Shown: one piece after another, positions 16,128 to 26,148 of the stretch
How positions within the stretch are numbered: position 1 is the stretch's first letter
Layout: every line of letters starts with the position of its first letter
Source of the DNA: Paraburkholderia ferrariae NBRC 106233
GTDB lineage: Bacteria; Pseudomonadota; Gammaproteobacteria; Burkholderiales; Burkholderiaceae
Reading direction: 5' to 3'
Length of the DNA stretch: 64,000 nucleotides
NCBI RefSeq assembly: GCF_000685035.1
Contig: NZ_BAYB01000021.1
Span: 62,001-126,000 of the forward strand
Program-made: the position numbers and the translations under genes
Notes under the pieces: model-generated
The model's input: the letters and a program-made list of their open reading frames with translations, nothing else
Told to the model about the DNA's origin: nothing
Databases searched by the model: none

Positions 16128-17171
16128 TCACTCGTACGAGAAGATGCTGCCGAGCTTGTCCATGCGCTCGAGCGCCATACCCGAACCGCGCACCACGCAG
16201 GTGAGCGGATCTTCGGCGACGAGCACCGGCAGGCCGGTTTCTTCTGCGAGCAGGCGGTCGAGGTCGCGCAGCAGCGCGCCGCCGCCCGTGAGCATCATGC
16301 CGCGCTCGGCGATGTCGGCGCCGAGTTCCGGCGGCGTTTGCTCCAGCGCGATCTTCACCGACGAGACGATCTGGTTCAGCGGGTCGGTGAGCGCTTCGAG
16401 AATTTCGTTGCTGGAGATCGTGAAGCTGCGCGGGATCCCTTCCGAGAGGTTGCGGCCCTTCACTTCCATTTCCTTGACCTCGGAACCCGGGAACGCCGAG
16501 CCGATTTCCTTCTTGATGGCTTCCGCGGTCTGTTCGCCGATCAGCATGCCGTAGTTGCGGCGGATGTAGTTGACGATCGCTTCGTCGAACTTGTCGCCGC
16601 CCACGCGCACCGAGCCCTTGTACACGATGCCGCCGAGCGAGATCACGCCCACTTCGGTCGTGCCGCCGCCGATATCGACGACCATCGAGCCCGTGGCTTC
16701 CGAAACCGGCAGGCCCGCGCCGATCGCAGCCGCCATCGGCTCTTCGATCAGGTAGACCTGCGAGGCGCCGGCGCCGTGCGCGGCTTCCTTGATCGCGCGG
16801 CGCTCGACCTGGGTGGAGCCGCACGGCACGCAGATGATGATGCGCGGCGAGGGCGAGAACATGCGCGATTCGTGAGCGGTCTTGATGAACTGCTTGATCA
16901 TCTGCTCGGTGACCGTGAAGTCGGCGATCACGCCGTCTTTCATCGGGCGGATCGCCTCGATGTTGCCCGGTACCTTGCCGAGCATCTGCTTGGCTTCCTT
17001 GCCGACTGCCTGAATGGTCTTCTTGCCGTTCGGGCCGCCTTCCTGGCGGATCGAGACGACCGAGGGCTCGTCGAGCACGATGCCCTTGCCGCGCATGTAA
17101 ATGAGCGTGTTGGCCGTGCCGAGGTCGATGGCGAGGTCGTTGGAGAAGTAGCTACGAAGAAAACCGAACAT
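16128..17171 (-). CDS. mreB: Actin-like rod-shape protein MreB
   Basis: A 347-residue bacterial actin that forms membrane-bound filaments steering the elongasome. The phosphate-1 motif is 'DLGTANTLIYMRGKGIVL' near the N-terminus, with phosphate-2 'VVDIGGGTTEVG' at about 165 and the adenosine motif 'MLTGGGALLRDLDRLL' at about 295. The N-terminal 'MFGFLRSYFSND' is the membrane-binding amphipathic segment. Length is exactly that of the family. AGGA lies just upstream of the ATG. It is the first gene of the mre/mrd operon and divergent from gatC. Confidence 0.98.
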   Translation of the reverse strand: MFGFLRSYFSNDLAIDLGTANTLIYMRGKGIVLDEPSVVSIRQEGGPNGKKTIQAVGKEAKQMLGKVPGNIEAIRPMKDGVIADFTVTEQMIKQFIKTAHESRMFSPSPRIIICVPCGSTQVERRAIKEAAHGAGASQVYLIEEPMAAAIGAGLPVSEATGSMVVDIGGGTTEVGVISLGGIVYKGSVRVGGDKFDEAIVNYIRRNYGMLIGEQTAEAIKKEIGSAFPGSEVKEMEVKGRNLSEGIPRSFTISSNEILEALTDPLNQIVSSVKIALEQTPPELGADIAERGMMLTGGGALLRDLDRLLAEETGLPVLVAEDPLTCVVRGSGMALERMDKLGSIFSYE

Positions 17172-17596
17172 TCAAAAATCCTGTCTCGCTTGTGGCCGAC
17201 CTTTGCGGGAATGGTCCAAGGGCGGCAGCGGAAAAAATAACAGCCTCAGGCCGGGCGCGAGGCGCGCCGCGAGGAACCTGACACTGCGGGGATCGTTACC
17301 GGAGGGCCGCCCCGAGGCGAGCCACCTTCGTGCCCTTCTTGCGCATCGGCCGCACCTTCCGGGGTGCGAAATGCTGCAAGAGGCGGTGAAAGGCGCGCGC
17401 AAGGCGGTCCGGGTTTGGGTCGAACGCGTAATGATACCTTATAATTTTGCCTGTTTTGCAGGATCCGAAAGGCAGTTTTTGACATTGCCGAAGCTTTCCT
17501 CCAAAGGCGGATCCGGCGCGATAAACCGCTGTTGCAGCACCGTTTTTTTCGCATTGCCGCAACGGCCAGAGCAACCGCCTTTTTTCCGGTGACCGC
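17172..17596. other. Divergent mreB / gatC intergenic region (425 bp), no gene
   Basis: No credible coding sequence. A consensus TATAAT at 17440-17445 (plus strand) preceded by TTGGGT at 17415 (19-bp spacer) is a possible gatC promoter. The mreB-proximal half is AT-richer around 17235 but no clear promoter could be fixed. Confidence 0.45.
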
Positions 17597-17896
17597 ATGG
17601 CCCTGACCCTGAACGATGTGAAGCGCATCGCGCATCTCGCGCGCCTCGAACTGGCCGACGCCGAAGCCGGCAATACGCTCGAACAGCTGAATCATTTCTT
17701 CGGCCTTGTCGAGCAGATGCAGGCTGTCGATACCGCGGGCATCGCACCGCTTGCCCACCCGATCGAGCAGATCGAGGACGTGGCGCTGCGCCTGCGCGAA
17801 GACGCCGTGACCGAAATCGTCGACCGCGACGCACTGCAGCGCCCGGCGCCCGCGGTGCAGGACGGCCTGTACCTCGTGCCCCGGGTGATCGAATGA
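17597..17896 (+). CDS. gatC: Asp/Glu-tRNA amidotransferase subunit GatC
   Basis: A 99-residue subunit that tethers GatA to GatB. The pattern 'LTLNDVKRIAHLARLELAD' at the N-terminus and the C-terminal 'DALQRPAPAVQDGLYLVPRVIE' are typical of GatC. GatCAB converts Glu-tRNA(Gln) and/or Asp-tRNA(Asn) to the amidated forms using glutamine. First gene of gatC-gatA-gatB; 188 bp separate it from gatA. The Shine-Dalgarno site is weak. Confidence 0.95.
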   Translation: MALTLNDVKRIAHLARLELADAEAGNTLEQLNHFFGLVEQMQAVDTAGIAPLAHPIEQIEDVALRLREDAVTEIVDRDALQRPAPAVQDGLYLVPRVIE

Positions 17897-18084
17897 GACG
17901 CGCCGCTCGTGACCCGATTTGTGACACGATGAATGACCGCGTCACCGGGCGTTTCGTTCCCGTCGCCGTCTGAAAAAGGCCGTGCGGCGGCTCTCCCGAA
18001 TCTCGCGGGGCACGGCTGGTCCGGCCCCGGGAAGGCGACCCGGCCGCCCCGGCTCGCCGCCTACGTTCTTCCAGGAACTACGCA

Positions 18085-19575
<1,491 letters not shown>

Positions 19576-19577
19576 CT

Positions 19578-21053
19578 ATGGCAACACAATGGGAAGTGGT
19601 GATCGGCCTCGAGACGCACACGCAGCTCTCGACGGCATCGAAGATTTTCTCGGGCGCATCGACCCGGTTCGGCGCGGCGCCCAACACCCAGGCGTGCCCC
19701 GTCGATCTCGCGCTGCCGGGCGTGCTGCCGGTGATGAACCGCGGCGCCGTGGAGCGCGCGATCCAGTTCGGCCTCGCCATCGGCGCGACCATCGCGCCGC
19801 GCAGCATCTTCGCGCGCAAGAACTACTTCTACCCGGACCTGCCGAAGGGCTATCAGATCAGCCAGTACGAGATCCCGGTGGTGCAGGGCGGCCAGATCAC
19901 GATCCAGGTGCCGGCTAACGAGAAAGCGGGCAAAGAGGCGTACGAAAAGACCATCAACCTCACGCGCGCGCACCTTGAGGAAGACGCCGGCAAGTCGCTG
20001 CACGAAGACTTCGCGGGCATGACGGGCATCGACCTGAACCGCGCGGGCACGCCGCTGCTCGAAATCGTCACGGAGCCCGAAATGCGCAGCGCCGCCGAAG
20101 CGGTGGCCTATGCGAAGGCGCTGCACACGCTCGTGGTGTGGCTCGGCATCTGCGACGGCAACATGCAGGAAGGCTCGTTCCGTTGCGACGCCAACGTCTC
20201 CGTGCGGCCGGTCGGCCAGCAGGAATTCGGCACGCGCGCCGAGATCAAGAACCTGAATTCGTTTCGCTTCCTCGAAGAGGCGATCCAGTACGAGGTGCGC
20301 CGCCAGATCGAGCTGATCGAGGACGGCGGCACGGTGGTGCAGGAAACGCGCCTCTACGATCCGGACAAGCACGAGACGCGCTCGATGCGCAGCAAGGAAG
20401 ACGCGCACGACTACCGCTACTTCCCCGACCCCGATCTCATGCCGCTCGTGATCGAGGCAGCGTGGGTCGAGCGCGTGAAGGGCGAGCTGCCCGAGCTGCC
20501 CGCCGCGATGCAGACGCGCTTTGCCGGGCAGTACGGCATGACGCCCTACGACGCGGGCGTGGTGACTTCGAGCAAGGCCATGGCCGCGTACTTCGAGGCC
20601 GTGGTGGCGAAGGCGGGCGCAGGCCAGGCGAAGGCCGTTGCGAACTGGCTGATGGGCGAGGTGTCGTCGCAGCTGAACCGCGAGGGGCTCGCAATCGATG
20701 CCTCGCCGGTCTCGGCCGCGCAGCTCGCACTTTTGCTGCAGCGCATCGCCGACGGCACGATCTCGAACAAGATCGCGAAGGAAGTGTTCCTCGCGATGTG
20801 GGAAGAGAAGGCAGCGGACGAAGGCGCCGCCGACCGCATCATCGAAGCGAAGGGCCTCAAGCAGATCTCGGACACGGGCGCGCTCGAAGCGATCATCGAC
20901 GAGGTGCTCGCGGCGAACGCGAAGTCGGTCGAAGAGTACCGCGCGGGCAAGGAGAAGGCGTTCAACGCGCTGATCGGCCAGGCGATGAAGGCGACCAGGG
21001 GCCAGGCGAATCCGCAGCAGGTGAACGAGTTGCTGAAGAAGAAGCTATCCTGA
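19578..21053 (+). CDS. gatB: Glutamyl/aspartyl-tRNA amidotransferase subunit GatB
   Basis: A 491-residue kinase/transamidase subunit that activates the misacylated aminoacyl-tRNA with ATP. Hallmarks are 'VVIGLETHTQLST', 'ARKNYFYPDLPKGYQISQYE' and 'RCDANVSVRP', with a C-terminal YqeY-like tRNA-binding tail. Two starts are possible: ATG 19572, overlapping the gatA stop, and ATG 19578. GGCAGGGG at 19563-19570 is one base from the first and seven from the second, so 19578 is preferred. A hairpin lies downstream at about 21080. Confidence 0.96.
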   Translation: MATQWEVVIGLETHTQLSTASKIFSGASTRFGAAPNTQACPVDLALPGVLPVMNRGAVERAIQFGLAIGATIAPRSIFARKNYFYPDLPKGYQISQYEIPVVQGGQITIQVPANEKAGKEAYEKTINLTRAHLEEDAGKSLHEDFAGMTGIDLNRAGTPLLEIVTEPEMRSAAEAVAYAKALHTLVVWLGICDGNMQEGSFRCDANVSVRPVGQQEFGTRAEIKNLNSFRFLEEAIQYEVRRQIELIEDGGTVVQETRLYDPDKHETRSMRSKEDAHDYRYFPDPDLMPLVIEAAWVERVKGELPELPAAMQTRFAGQYGMTPYDAGVVTSSKAMAAYFEAVVAKAGAGQAKAVANWLMGEVSSQLNREGLAIDASPVSAAQLALLLQRIADGTISNKIAKEVFLAMWEEKAADEGAADRIIEAKGLKQISDTGALEAIIDEVLAANAKSVEEYRAGKEKAFNALIGQAMKATRGQANPQQVNELLKKKLS

Positions 21054-21079
21054 GCGTTCGTCCGGCACCGTCTGCGAAA

Positions 21080-21128
21080 GGGCGGCGTCGCTCCGGCCGC
21101 CTCGGCCGGGTGCGGCGCCGCCCTGCTG
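21080..21128 (+). terminator. Inverted repeat after gatB, possible terminator
   Basis: GGGCGGCG (21080-21087) pairs with CGCCGCCC (21116-21123), with further GC pairing inside, followed by tgctgttt. The U-tract is poor, so confidence is modest. Confidence 0.4.
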
Positions 21129-21209
21129 TTTGAGGCGTCACGAATGAGGCGCCCGGGAGCCTATGCGGCCTCCATAATACGGACGGGTCAATCACCTGGA
21201 GAACAACAC

Positions 21210-22046
21210 ATGGCGAAGTCCCCGAGTCTCGACGATTACCGCGTGCCGTACTTCGGCGACAAGAAGACGGCGAAATTCTCGCTCGAAGCGATCGATCCGA
21301 CGGCCAAGCCGTTCTCCACGGGCAGCAAGGACGGCGACCGCGACCGGCTCGCCGAGATCGGCGCGAAGATCGACGTGCAGCAGGAGCGCCTGCACGCGCA
21401 GCGTCACCAGCGCGTGCTGCTCGTGCTGCAGGGCATGGACACGAGCGGCAAGGACGGCACGATCCGCGGCGTGTTTCACGAGGTCGATCCGCTCGGTCTG
21501 CGCATCGTGCAGTTCCGCGCGCCCACGCCCATCGAAACCTCGCGCGACTTTCTCTGGCGCGTGCATCTGCAGGTGCCCGCGGCGGGCGAGCTGGCCATCT
21601 TCAACCGCAGCCACTACGAAGACGTGCTCGTGCCGCGCGTGATGGGCCAGATCGACGAAGCCGAATGGGAGCGCCGCTATCGCCAGATCCGCGACTTCGA
21701 GGCGATGCTTGCGGAAACCGGCACGACCATCGTCAAGTGCATGCTGCACATCTCGAAGGACGAGCAGAAGAACCGCATCCAGGCGCGCATCGACGACCCC
21801 ACCAGGCACTGGAAGTTCGACGTCTCCGACCTCGAAGCGCGCAAGCACTGGAGCGCATATCAGGCCGCCTATGCCGACGTGCTCGCGGCCACCTCCACCG
21901 AGTATGCGCCGTGGTACGTGATTCCCGCGGATTCGAAGTCGCACCGCAACGTGATGGTGGGCGAGCTGCTGCTGCGCCTCATGGAAAGCCTCAAGCTCGA
22001 ATACCCGCCGGAGAAGCCGGAACTCAAGGGCCTCAAGATCGAGTAG
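21210..22046 (+). CDS. Polyphosphate kinase 2 family protein (PPK2)
   Basis: A 278-residue nucleotide kinase of the PPK2 family, which moves phosphate between polyphosphate and nucleotides. Walker A is 'QGMDTSGKDGTI' (about residues 70-81), the Walker B/lid region is 'NRSHYEDVLVPRV', and the family motif 'HWKFDVSDLEARKHW' is present. Single PPK2 domain, one-domain class. Start ATG 21210 is preceded by TGGAGAA; upstream in-frame ATG at 21144 would run into intergenic sequence. Whether it favours ADP, GDP or AMP cannot be read from sequence. 40 bp before the exonuclease gene. Confidence 0.9.
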   Translation: MAKSPSLDDYRVPYFGDKKTAKFSLEAIDPTAKPFSTGSKDGDRDRLAEIGAKIDVQQERLHAQRHQRVLLVLQGMDTSGKDGTIRGVFHEVDPLGLRIVQFRAPTPIETSRDFLWRVHLQVPAAGELAIFNRSHYEDVLVPRVMGQIDEAEWERRYRQIRDFEAMLAETGTTIVKCMLHISKDEQKNRIQARIDDPTRHWKFDVSDLEARKHWSAYQAAYADVLAATSTEYAPWYVIPADSKSHRNVMVGELLLRLMESLKLEYPPEKPELKGLKIE

Positions 22047-22086
22047 CCCGATGCCTATCCCCAAGACAACAACGAGGAAACAGAAC

Positions 22087-22866
22087 ATGTTGCGTGTGAT
22101 CACCGCGAATCTGAACGGCATCCGTTCGGCGGCGAAGAAGGGCTTTTTCGACTGGTTCGGCACCCAGAAGGCCGACGTGCTGTGCGTGCAGGAAATCAAG
22201 TGCTCGCAGGACGACATGACGCCCGAGTTCCTGGCGCCCCACGATTTCAAGGGCTATTTCCAGCATGCGGTGAAAAAGGGCTACAGCGGCGCGGGCCTCT
22301 ACACGCGCCACGAGCCTGACGACGTGATCATCGGCTTCGGCAGCAAGGAGTTCGATCCCGAGGGGCGCTACGTCGAAGCGCGTTTCGGCAAGCTCTCGGT
22401 TATCTCCGTCTATGTGCCTTCGGGGTCGAGCGGCGAGGAGCGCCAGGAGGCCAAGTACCGCTTCATGGACGAGTTCATGCCGCATCTGGCCGAGCTCAAG
22501 CGCGAGCGCGAAGTGATCGTGTGCGGCGACGTCAACATCGTCCACAAGGAAATCGACATCAAGAACTGGAAGGGCAACCAGAAGAACTCGGGTTGCCTGC
22601 CCGAAGAGCGCGCGTGGCTCACGAAGCTCTTCGACGACGTGGGGTATGTGGACGTCTTCCGCACGCTCGATTCGCGCCCCGAGCAGTACACGTGGTGGAG
22701 CAACCGCGGCCAGGCGTACGCGAAGAACGTGGGGTGGCGTATCGACTACGAGATCGCCACGCCGGGGGTGGCCGCGACGGCCCGGCGCACGTCGATCTTC
22801 AGGGACATCAAGTTCAGCGACCACGCGCCGCTGACCGTCGATTACGACTGGCCGGTCAAGTCGTAG
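22087..22866 (+). CDS. xthA: Exodeoxyribonuclease III / AP endonuclease
   Basis: A 259-residue EEP-fold nuclease for base-excision repair (AP-endonuclease and 3'-exonuclease). Motifs in order: 'ITANLNGIRSA', 'LCVQEIKCSQDD' (metal-binding Glu), 'VYVPSGSSGEERQ', 'VCGDVNIVHKEIDIKNWKG' (Asp/Asn), 'GWRIDYEIATPG' and 'FSDHAPLTVDYD' (catalytic Asp-His). GAGGAAAC lies just upstream of ATG 22087; an in-frame ATG at 22051 lacks a site. The gene ends facing the M48 protease gene. Confidence 0.95.
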   Translation: MLRVITANLNGIRSAAKKGFFDWFGTQKADVLCVQEIKCSQDDMTPEFLAPHDFKGYFQHAVKKGYSGAGLYTRHEPDDVIIGFGSKEFDPEGRYVEARFGKLSVISVYVPSGSSGEERQEAKYRFMDEFMPHLAELKREREVIVCGDVNIVHKEIDIKNWKGNQKNSGCLPEERAWLTKLFDDVGYVDVFRTLDSRPEQYTWWSNRGQAYAKNVGWRIDYEIATPGVAATARRTSIFRDIKFSDHAPLTVDYDWPVKS

Positions 22867-22898
22867 CGCACGCCGAGGCCGCCCCAACCGGCGGCTTC

Positions 22899-22920
22899 GA
22901 AGCGCCGCTCCAGGCGCTTC
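22899..22920. other. 8-bp perfect hairpin between convergent genes
   Basis: GAAGCGCC (22899-22906) and GGCGCTTC (22913-22920) flank GCTCCA and overlap the last codon region of the M48 gene. No T-run on either strand. It may slow polymerase or protect 3' ends, but this is not shown. Confidence 0.35.
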
Positions 22921-24019
22921 AGGGCGCCGCCACCTTGCGCCGCTGCGGCACGCCGATGCCCGCGTAATCGGGCAGTTCGTCCACCGGCTTGCCGATGGCC
23001 TTGGCGTAGAGCGGCAGCATGTCGGGCAGCCGCTTGATGATGTCCGCGCGCCGTGCCGGCGTGTACGGATGCACGTAGATGAAGCCCTGGTCGCGATCGT
23101 TCTTCGTCGCGGCGGCGAGCTTGTCCCAGAGCGTGACGGCCGCGCGCGGATCGAAACCGGCTCGCGAGGCGATGTCGCTGCCGATCACGTCGGCTTCGGT
23201 TTCGTCGGCGTGGCCGTAGTGCATCTCGAAGAGCTGCGTGCCGATACCGAGCGGGAACACGCCCAGATCCGCGAGCCCGAAAAGCTGCGGCACCGTGCCG
23301 GCCTCGATCTGCGCGGCCTGCTGCTGCCCGAGCCGCTCGCGCATGTGCTCGCGCACCGCATGCGCGATCTCGTGGCCGAGCAGCATGCCGAACTCGTTGT
23401 CGTTGAGCTTCACGCGGTCGAGCAGCCCGCCGTACACCACGATCTTGCCGCCCGGCAGGCAGTACATGCGGATATCGGGCGAGCGGATCACCGCCACTTC
23501 CCATTTCCAGTTCTTCACCCGGTCGCTCCACTTCTGCGCGTAGGGTGCGAGGCGGTCCACGAACAGGCGCACGCGCTGCACGCGCGGGTCGGTGTCGGGA
23601 TAAAGACGGTCGGAGTGCGCCGCGCCGCGCACGATCTCGGCGTATTCGGCGGCGGCCTGATCCTCCAGCATCGGCGAGGGGATCAGGTTGCGGTACACCG
23701 CGCTGTTGCCGAAGCGCACCTGCCGGCTCGCGCTCTGGGCGCCGGTGCTCGATGTGTTCCCCGCAGCGGCCGCGGCAGCAGCAGCGGCGGCCGCGCTGGC
23801 CGCCTGGGCCGCGCCCTGCGCCGATCCTTGCGGCTGGCTCTGTGCTTGTCCCGGGGGCTGGCTCTGCGCCGGCGTTTCGGCCCCGGATGACGTCGTGGCA
23901 GGCGCCGCCGGGGCGGCGGGCGTGCCCACGGGCGGGACATTGTCGGCCAGCGCCCAGTCCGCGTGCAAACCGGGCAGCGCCGCAATCGCCAACTGGAGCG
24001 TCACGGCGAGCGTGCGCAT
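22919..24019 (-). CDS. Secreted M48-family metalloprotease (BepA/LoiP-like)
   Basis: A 366-residue exported protease. A signal peptide of about 26 residues (ending 'ADWALADN') precedes a long Pro/Ala/Gln-rich low-complexity region (about 27-95, with runs of Gln-Pro and Ala). The peptidase domain has zinc motif HEIAH in 'LGHEIAHAVREHM' and the third ligand in 'HADETEADVIG'. Relatives act in the periplasm on outer-membrane assembly. The start is uncertain: ATG 24019 gives a good signal peptide, but GTG 24058, 17 bp after the ampG stop, would add 13 residues including several Arg. No TPR region like that of E. coli BepA is present. Confidence 0.85.
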   Translation of the reverse strand: MRTLAVTLQLAIAALPGLHADWALADNVPPVGTPAAPAAPATTSSGAETPAQSQPPGQAQSQPQGSAQGAAQAASAAAAAAAAAAAGNTSSTGAQSASRQVRFGNSAVYRNLIPSPMLEDQAAAEYAEIVRGAAHSDRLYPDTDPRVQRVRLFVDRLAPYAQKWSDRVKNWKWEVAVIRSPDIRMYCLPGGKIVVYGGLLDRVKLNDNEFGMLLGHEIAHAVREHMRERLGQQQAAQIEAGTVPQLFGLADLGVFPLGIGTQLFEMHYGHADETEADVIGSDIASRAGFDPRAAVTLWDKLAAATKNDRDQGFIYVHPYTPARRADIIKRLPDMLPLYAKAIGKPVDELPDYAGIGVPQRRKVAAP

Positions 24020-24075
24020 GCGTGCGGCCCCGAGGTGCGCACGGCGCAGGGCGGGCACGGCAGGCTGTAACGGGG

Positions 24076-25470
24076 TCAAGACCGGATTCTCCACGGGGCG
24101 ATACGAACCAGCAGGAGCATACCCGGTACGGCTAACGCCGTGCATACGATGAAGTAGTCGAACCAGCCGATTTTCGCCACCACATACCCGCTGGCCGCCG
24201 ACGCGAGCGTGCGCGGCACCGAAGCGAGGCTCGTGAAGAGCGCGAACTGCGTGGCGGTGTAGCGCGGATCGGTGGTGCTCGCGATATAGGCGGTGAAGGC
24301 CGCGAGCGTGAGGCCGGTCGCGAAGGTCTCGAAGCCGTACACGAGCGCGAGCGCCACGGCGCGCGGATCGAGCGTGAGGTGCGCCGCGAGCCCGAGCGCG
24401 GCCGCGGCCCCGGAAACGGCGTGACTCGCGGCGAGCACGCCGTCGTAGATCGTCGCGAGCGAGGGCGAGCCGGGCCCCAGTTGCGCGAGCCATGCAAAGC
24501 CGAGCGTCGAGACGATCTGCAGGATGCCGAAGATCCACAGCCCGCGCCCAATCCCGATCTTCACCAGCGCCACGCCGCCGATGATGCCGCCCGCGAGGCT
24601 TGCCCCGAACGCGGTCATCTTGGCGATCACGCCGATCTCGGTGCGCGTGTAGCCGATGTCGAGGAAGAACGACGTCGAGAGCGTGGTGGCCATCGTGTCG
24701 CCGAGCTTGTAGAGAAAGATGAACGCCAGCACGAAGAGCGCGCCGCGCCAGCCGTCGCGCCGCACGAATTCGGCGAACGGCTGGACGATGGCGTCGCGCA
24801 GGTTCTTCGGCGGCGTGCCGTGCACCTCGGGCTCGCTCACCACGAGCGACATGATCATGCCGGGAATCATGAACGCCGCCGTGACGGCGAACACCGTGCT
24901 CCACGGCAGGTGGTCGGAGAGAATCAGCGCGAGTGAGCCCGGCACGAGCGCCGCGATCTTGTAGGCGTTCACGTGGACTGCGTTGCCGAGGCCCTGCTGC
25001 GTGTCGGTGAGCAGCTCGCGCCGGTAGGCGTCGATGGCGATGTCCTGGCTCGCGCCGAAGAACGCCACGAGCGCCGTGAGCGCGGCCACGGTCCAGATGG
25101 AGTCTTTGGGCGAGACGAAGCCGAGCGTGGCGATCGCGCCCGCCACGAGAATCTGCGTGACGAGCATCCAGCCGCGCCGCCGCCCGGGGCGCCAGCCCGG
25201 CAGGCGCGGCACGTAGCGGTCCATGAGCGGCGCCCACACGAACTTCCAGGTGTAGGGGAACTGGATCAGCGCGAAGAGGCCGATCTCCTTGAGGTTCACG
25301 CCTTCGGAGCGCAGCCAGGCCTGCACGAGATAGACGAGCGTGAAGAGCGGCAGCCCCGAGGTAAAGCCGAGGAACACGCAGATCAGCATGTGCGTGTTCA
25401 GGTACGCGCGCCAGCCGGGGTGATTTTCGTGAGCAGTAAGGGCGGGGGCCTCGTGGGGCGGATTCGGCAT
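24076..25470 (-). CDS. ampG: AmpG-family muropeptide MFS permease
   Basis: A 464-residue MFS transporter with about 12 to 14 helices. The region 'GFTSGLPLFTLVYLVQAWL', with 'FPYTWKFVWAPLMDRY' shortly after, is characteristic of AmpG, which imports anhydro-muropeptides for cell-wall recycling. Further AmpG features are 'SQDIAIDAYRREL' and 'GLGNAVHVNAYKIAAL'. The N-terminal 20 residues are non-conserved. It sits 69 bp after metW and upstream of the M48 gene on the same strand. Substrate is inferred from family membership only. Confidence 0.85.
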   Translation of the reverse strand: MPNPPHEAPALTAHENHPGWRAYLNTHMLICVFLGFTSGLPLFTLVYLVQAWLRSEGVNLKEIGLFALIQFPYTWKFVWAPLMDRYVPRLPGWRPGRRRGWMLVTQILVAGAIATLGFVSPKDSIWTVAALTALVAFFGASQDIAIDAYRRELLTDTQQGLGNAVHVNAYKIAALVPGSLALILSDHLPWSTVFAVTAAFMIPGMIMSLVVSEPEVHGTPPKNLRDAIVQPFAEFVRRDGWRGALFVLAFIFLYKLGDTMATTLSTSFFLDIGYTRTEIGVIAKMTAFGASLAGGIIGGVALVKIGIGRGLWIFGILQIVSTLGFAWLAQLGPGSPSLATIYDGVLAASHAVSGAAAALGLAAHLTLDPRAVALALVYGFETFATGLTLAAFTAYIASTTDPRYTATQFALFTSLASVPRTLASAASGYVVAKIGWFDYFIVCTALAVPGMLLLVRIAPWRIRS

Positions 25471-25539
25471 GTCGTCCGGGGTGGCGTCGGGGTTTTGGTC
25501 TGGACCGGGCAGGAAAACGCACGACGCCGCGCTACGACG

Positions 25540-26148
25540 TCATTTTTTCTTCACGCGATAGACCGCAAGACTACCACGCCAGTTCACGCCCCATCGCACG
25601 GTCTGACCGCCGTGGAGCACGGCGCGGTCGAGAATTTCGATGCCCACTTCGGGCGCGAGTGCTTCGAAGTCCTTCACGGTCAGCACCCGCACGTTCGGCG
25701 TGTTGTGCCACTGGTAAGGCAGCGACTTCGACACCGGCATGCGCCCGCGCAGCACCGAAAGCCGGTGCGGCCAGTAGCCGAAGTTCGGGAACGAGACGAT
25801 GCATTCCTTGCCCACGCGCGCCGTTTCGCGCAGGATCGCGGCGGTCTGGTGAATGGTCTGCAGCGTCTGCGAGAGGATCGCGAAGTCGAAGCTCGCATCT
25901 TCGAAAAGGCGCAGGCCGTCTTCCAGATTCTGCTGGATCACGTTGATGCCGTTGCCCACCGAAGCGAGCACGCCCGCGTCGTTGATCTCGATGCCGTAGC
26001 CCGTGCACTCCAGCTCTTCGTTGAGCAGCGAGAGCAGCGCGCCGTCGCCGCAGCCGAGGTCGAGCACCTTGGAGCGCGGCTCGATCCAGCGCGCGATGGT
26101 GCGGAAGTCGGGACGGGCGGAAAGACTGTCGAAAGCGCTCGGGTTCAT
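25540..26148 (-). CDS. metW: Methionine biosynthesis protein MetW
   Basis: A 202-residue class I SAM-methyltransferase-like protein. The SAM-binding loop is 'VLDLGCGDGALL' (about 32-43), followed by 'YGIEINDAG' and the MetW-typical 'DFAILSQTLQT'. MetW is required together with MetX for homoserine acylation in many proteobacteria; it has no established methyl acceptor. Its ATG overlaps the metX stop (ATGA), the usual coupled metXW arrangement. Confidence 0.95.
   Translation of the reverse strand: MNPSAFDSLSARPDFRTIARWIEPRSKVLDLGCGDGALLSLLNEELECTGYGIEINDAGVLASVGNGINVIQQNLEDGLRLFEDASFDFAILSQTLQTIHQTAAILRETARVGKECIVSFPNFGYWPHRLSVLRGRMPVSKSLPYQWHNTPNVRVLTVKDFEALAPEVGIEILDRAVLHGGQTVRWGVNWRGSLAVYRVKKK

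Noticed and set aside
22919..25522. Single 867-codon minus-strand frame joining M48 protease and ampG region
   Set aside because: The upstream part is a shadow of the AmpG gene in another frame; the M48 gene has its own signal peptide beginning near 24019.
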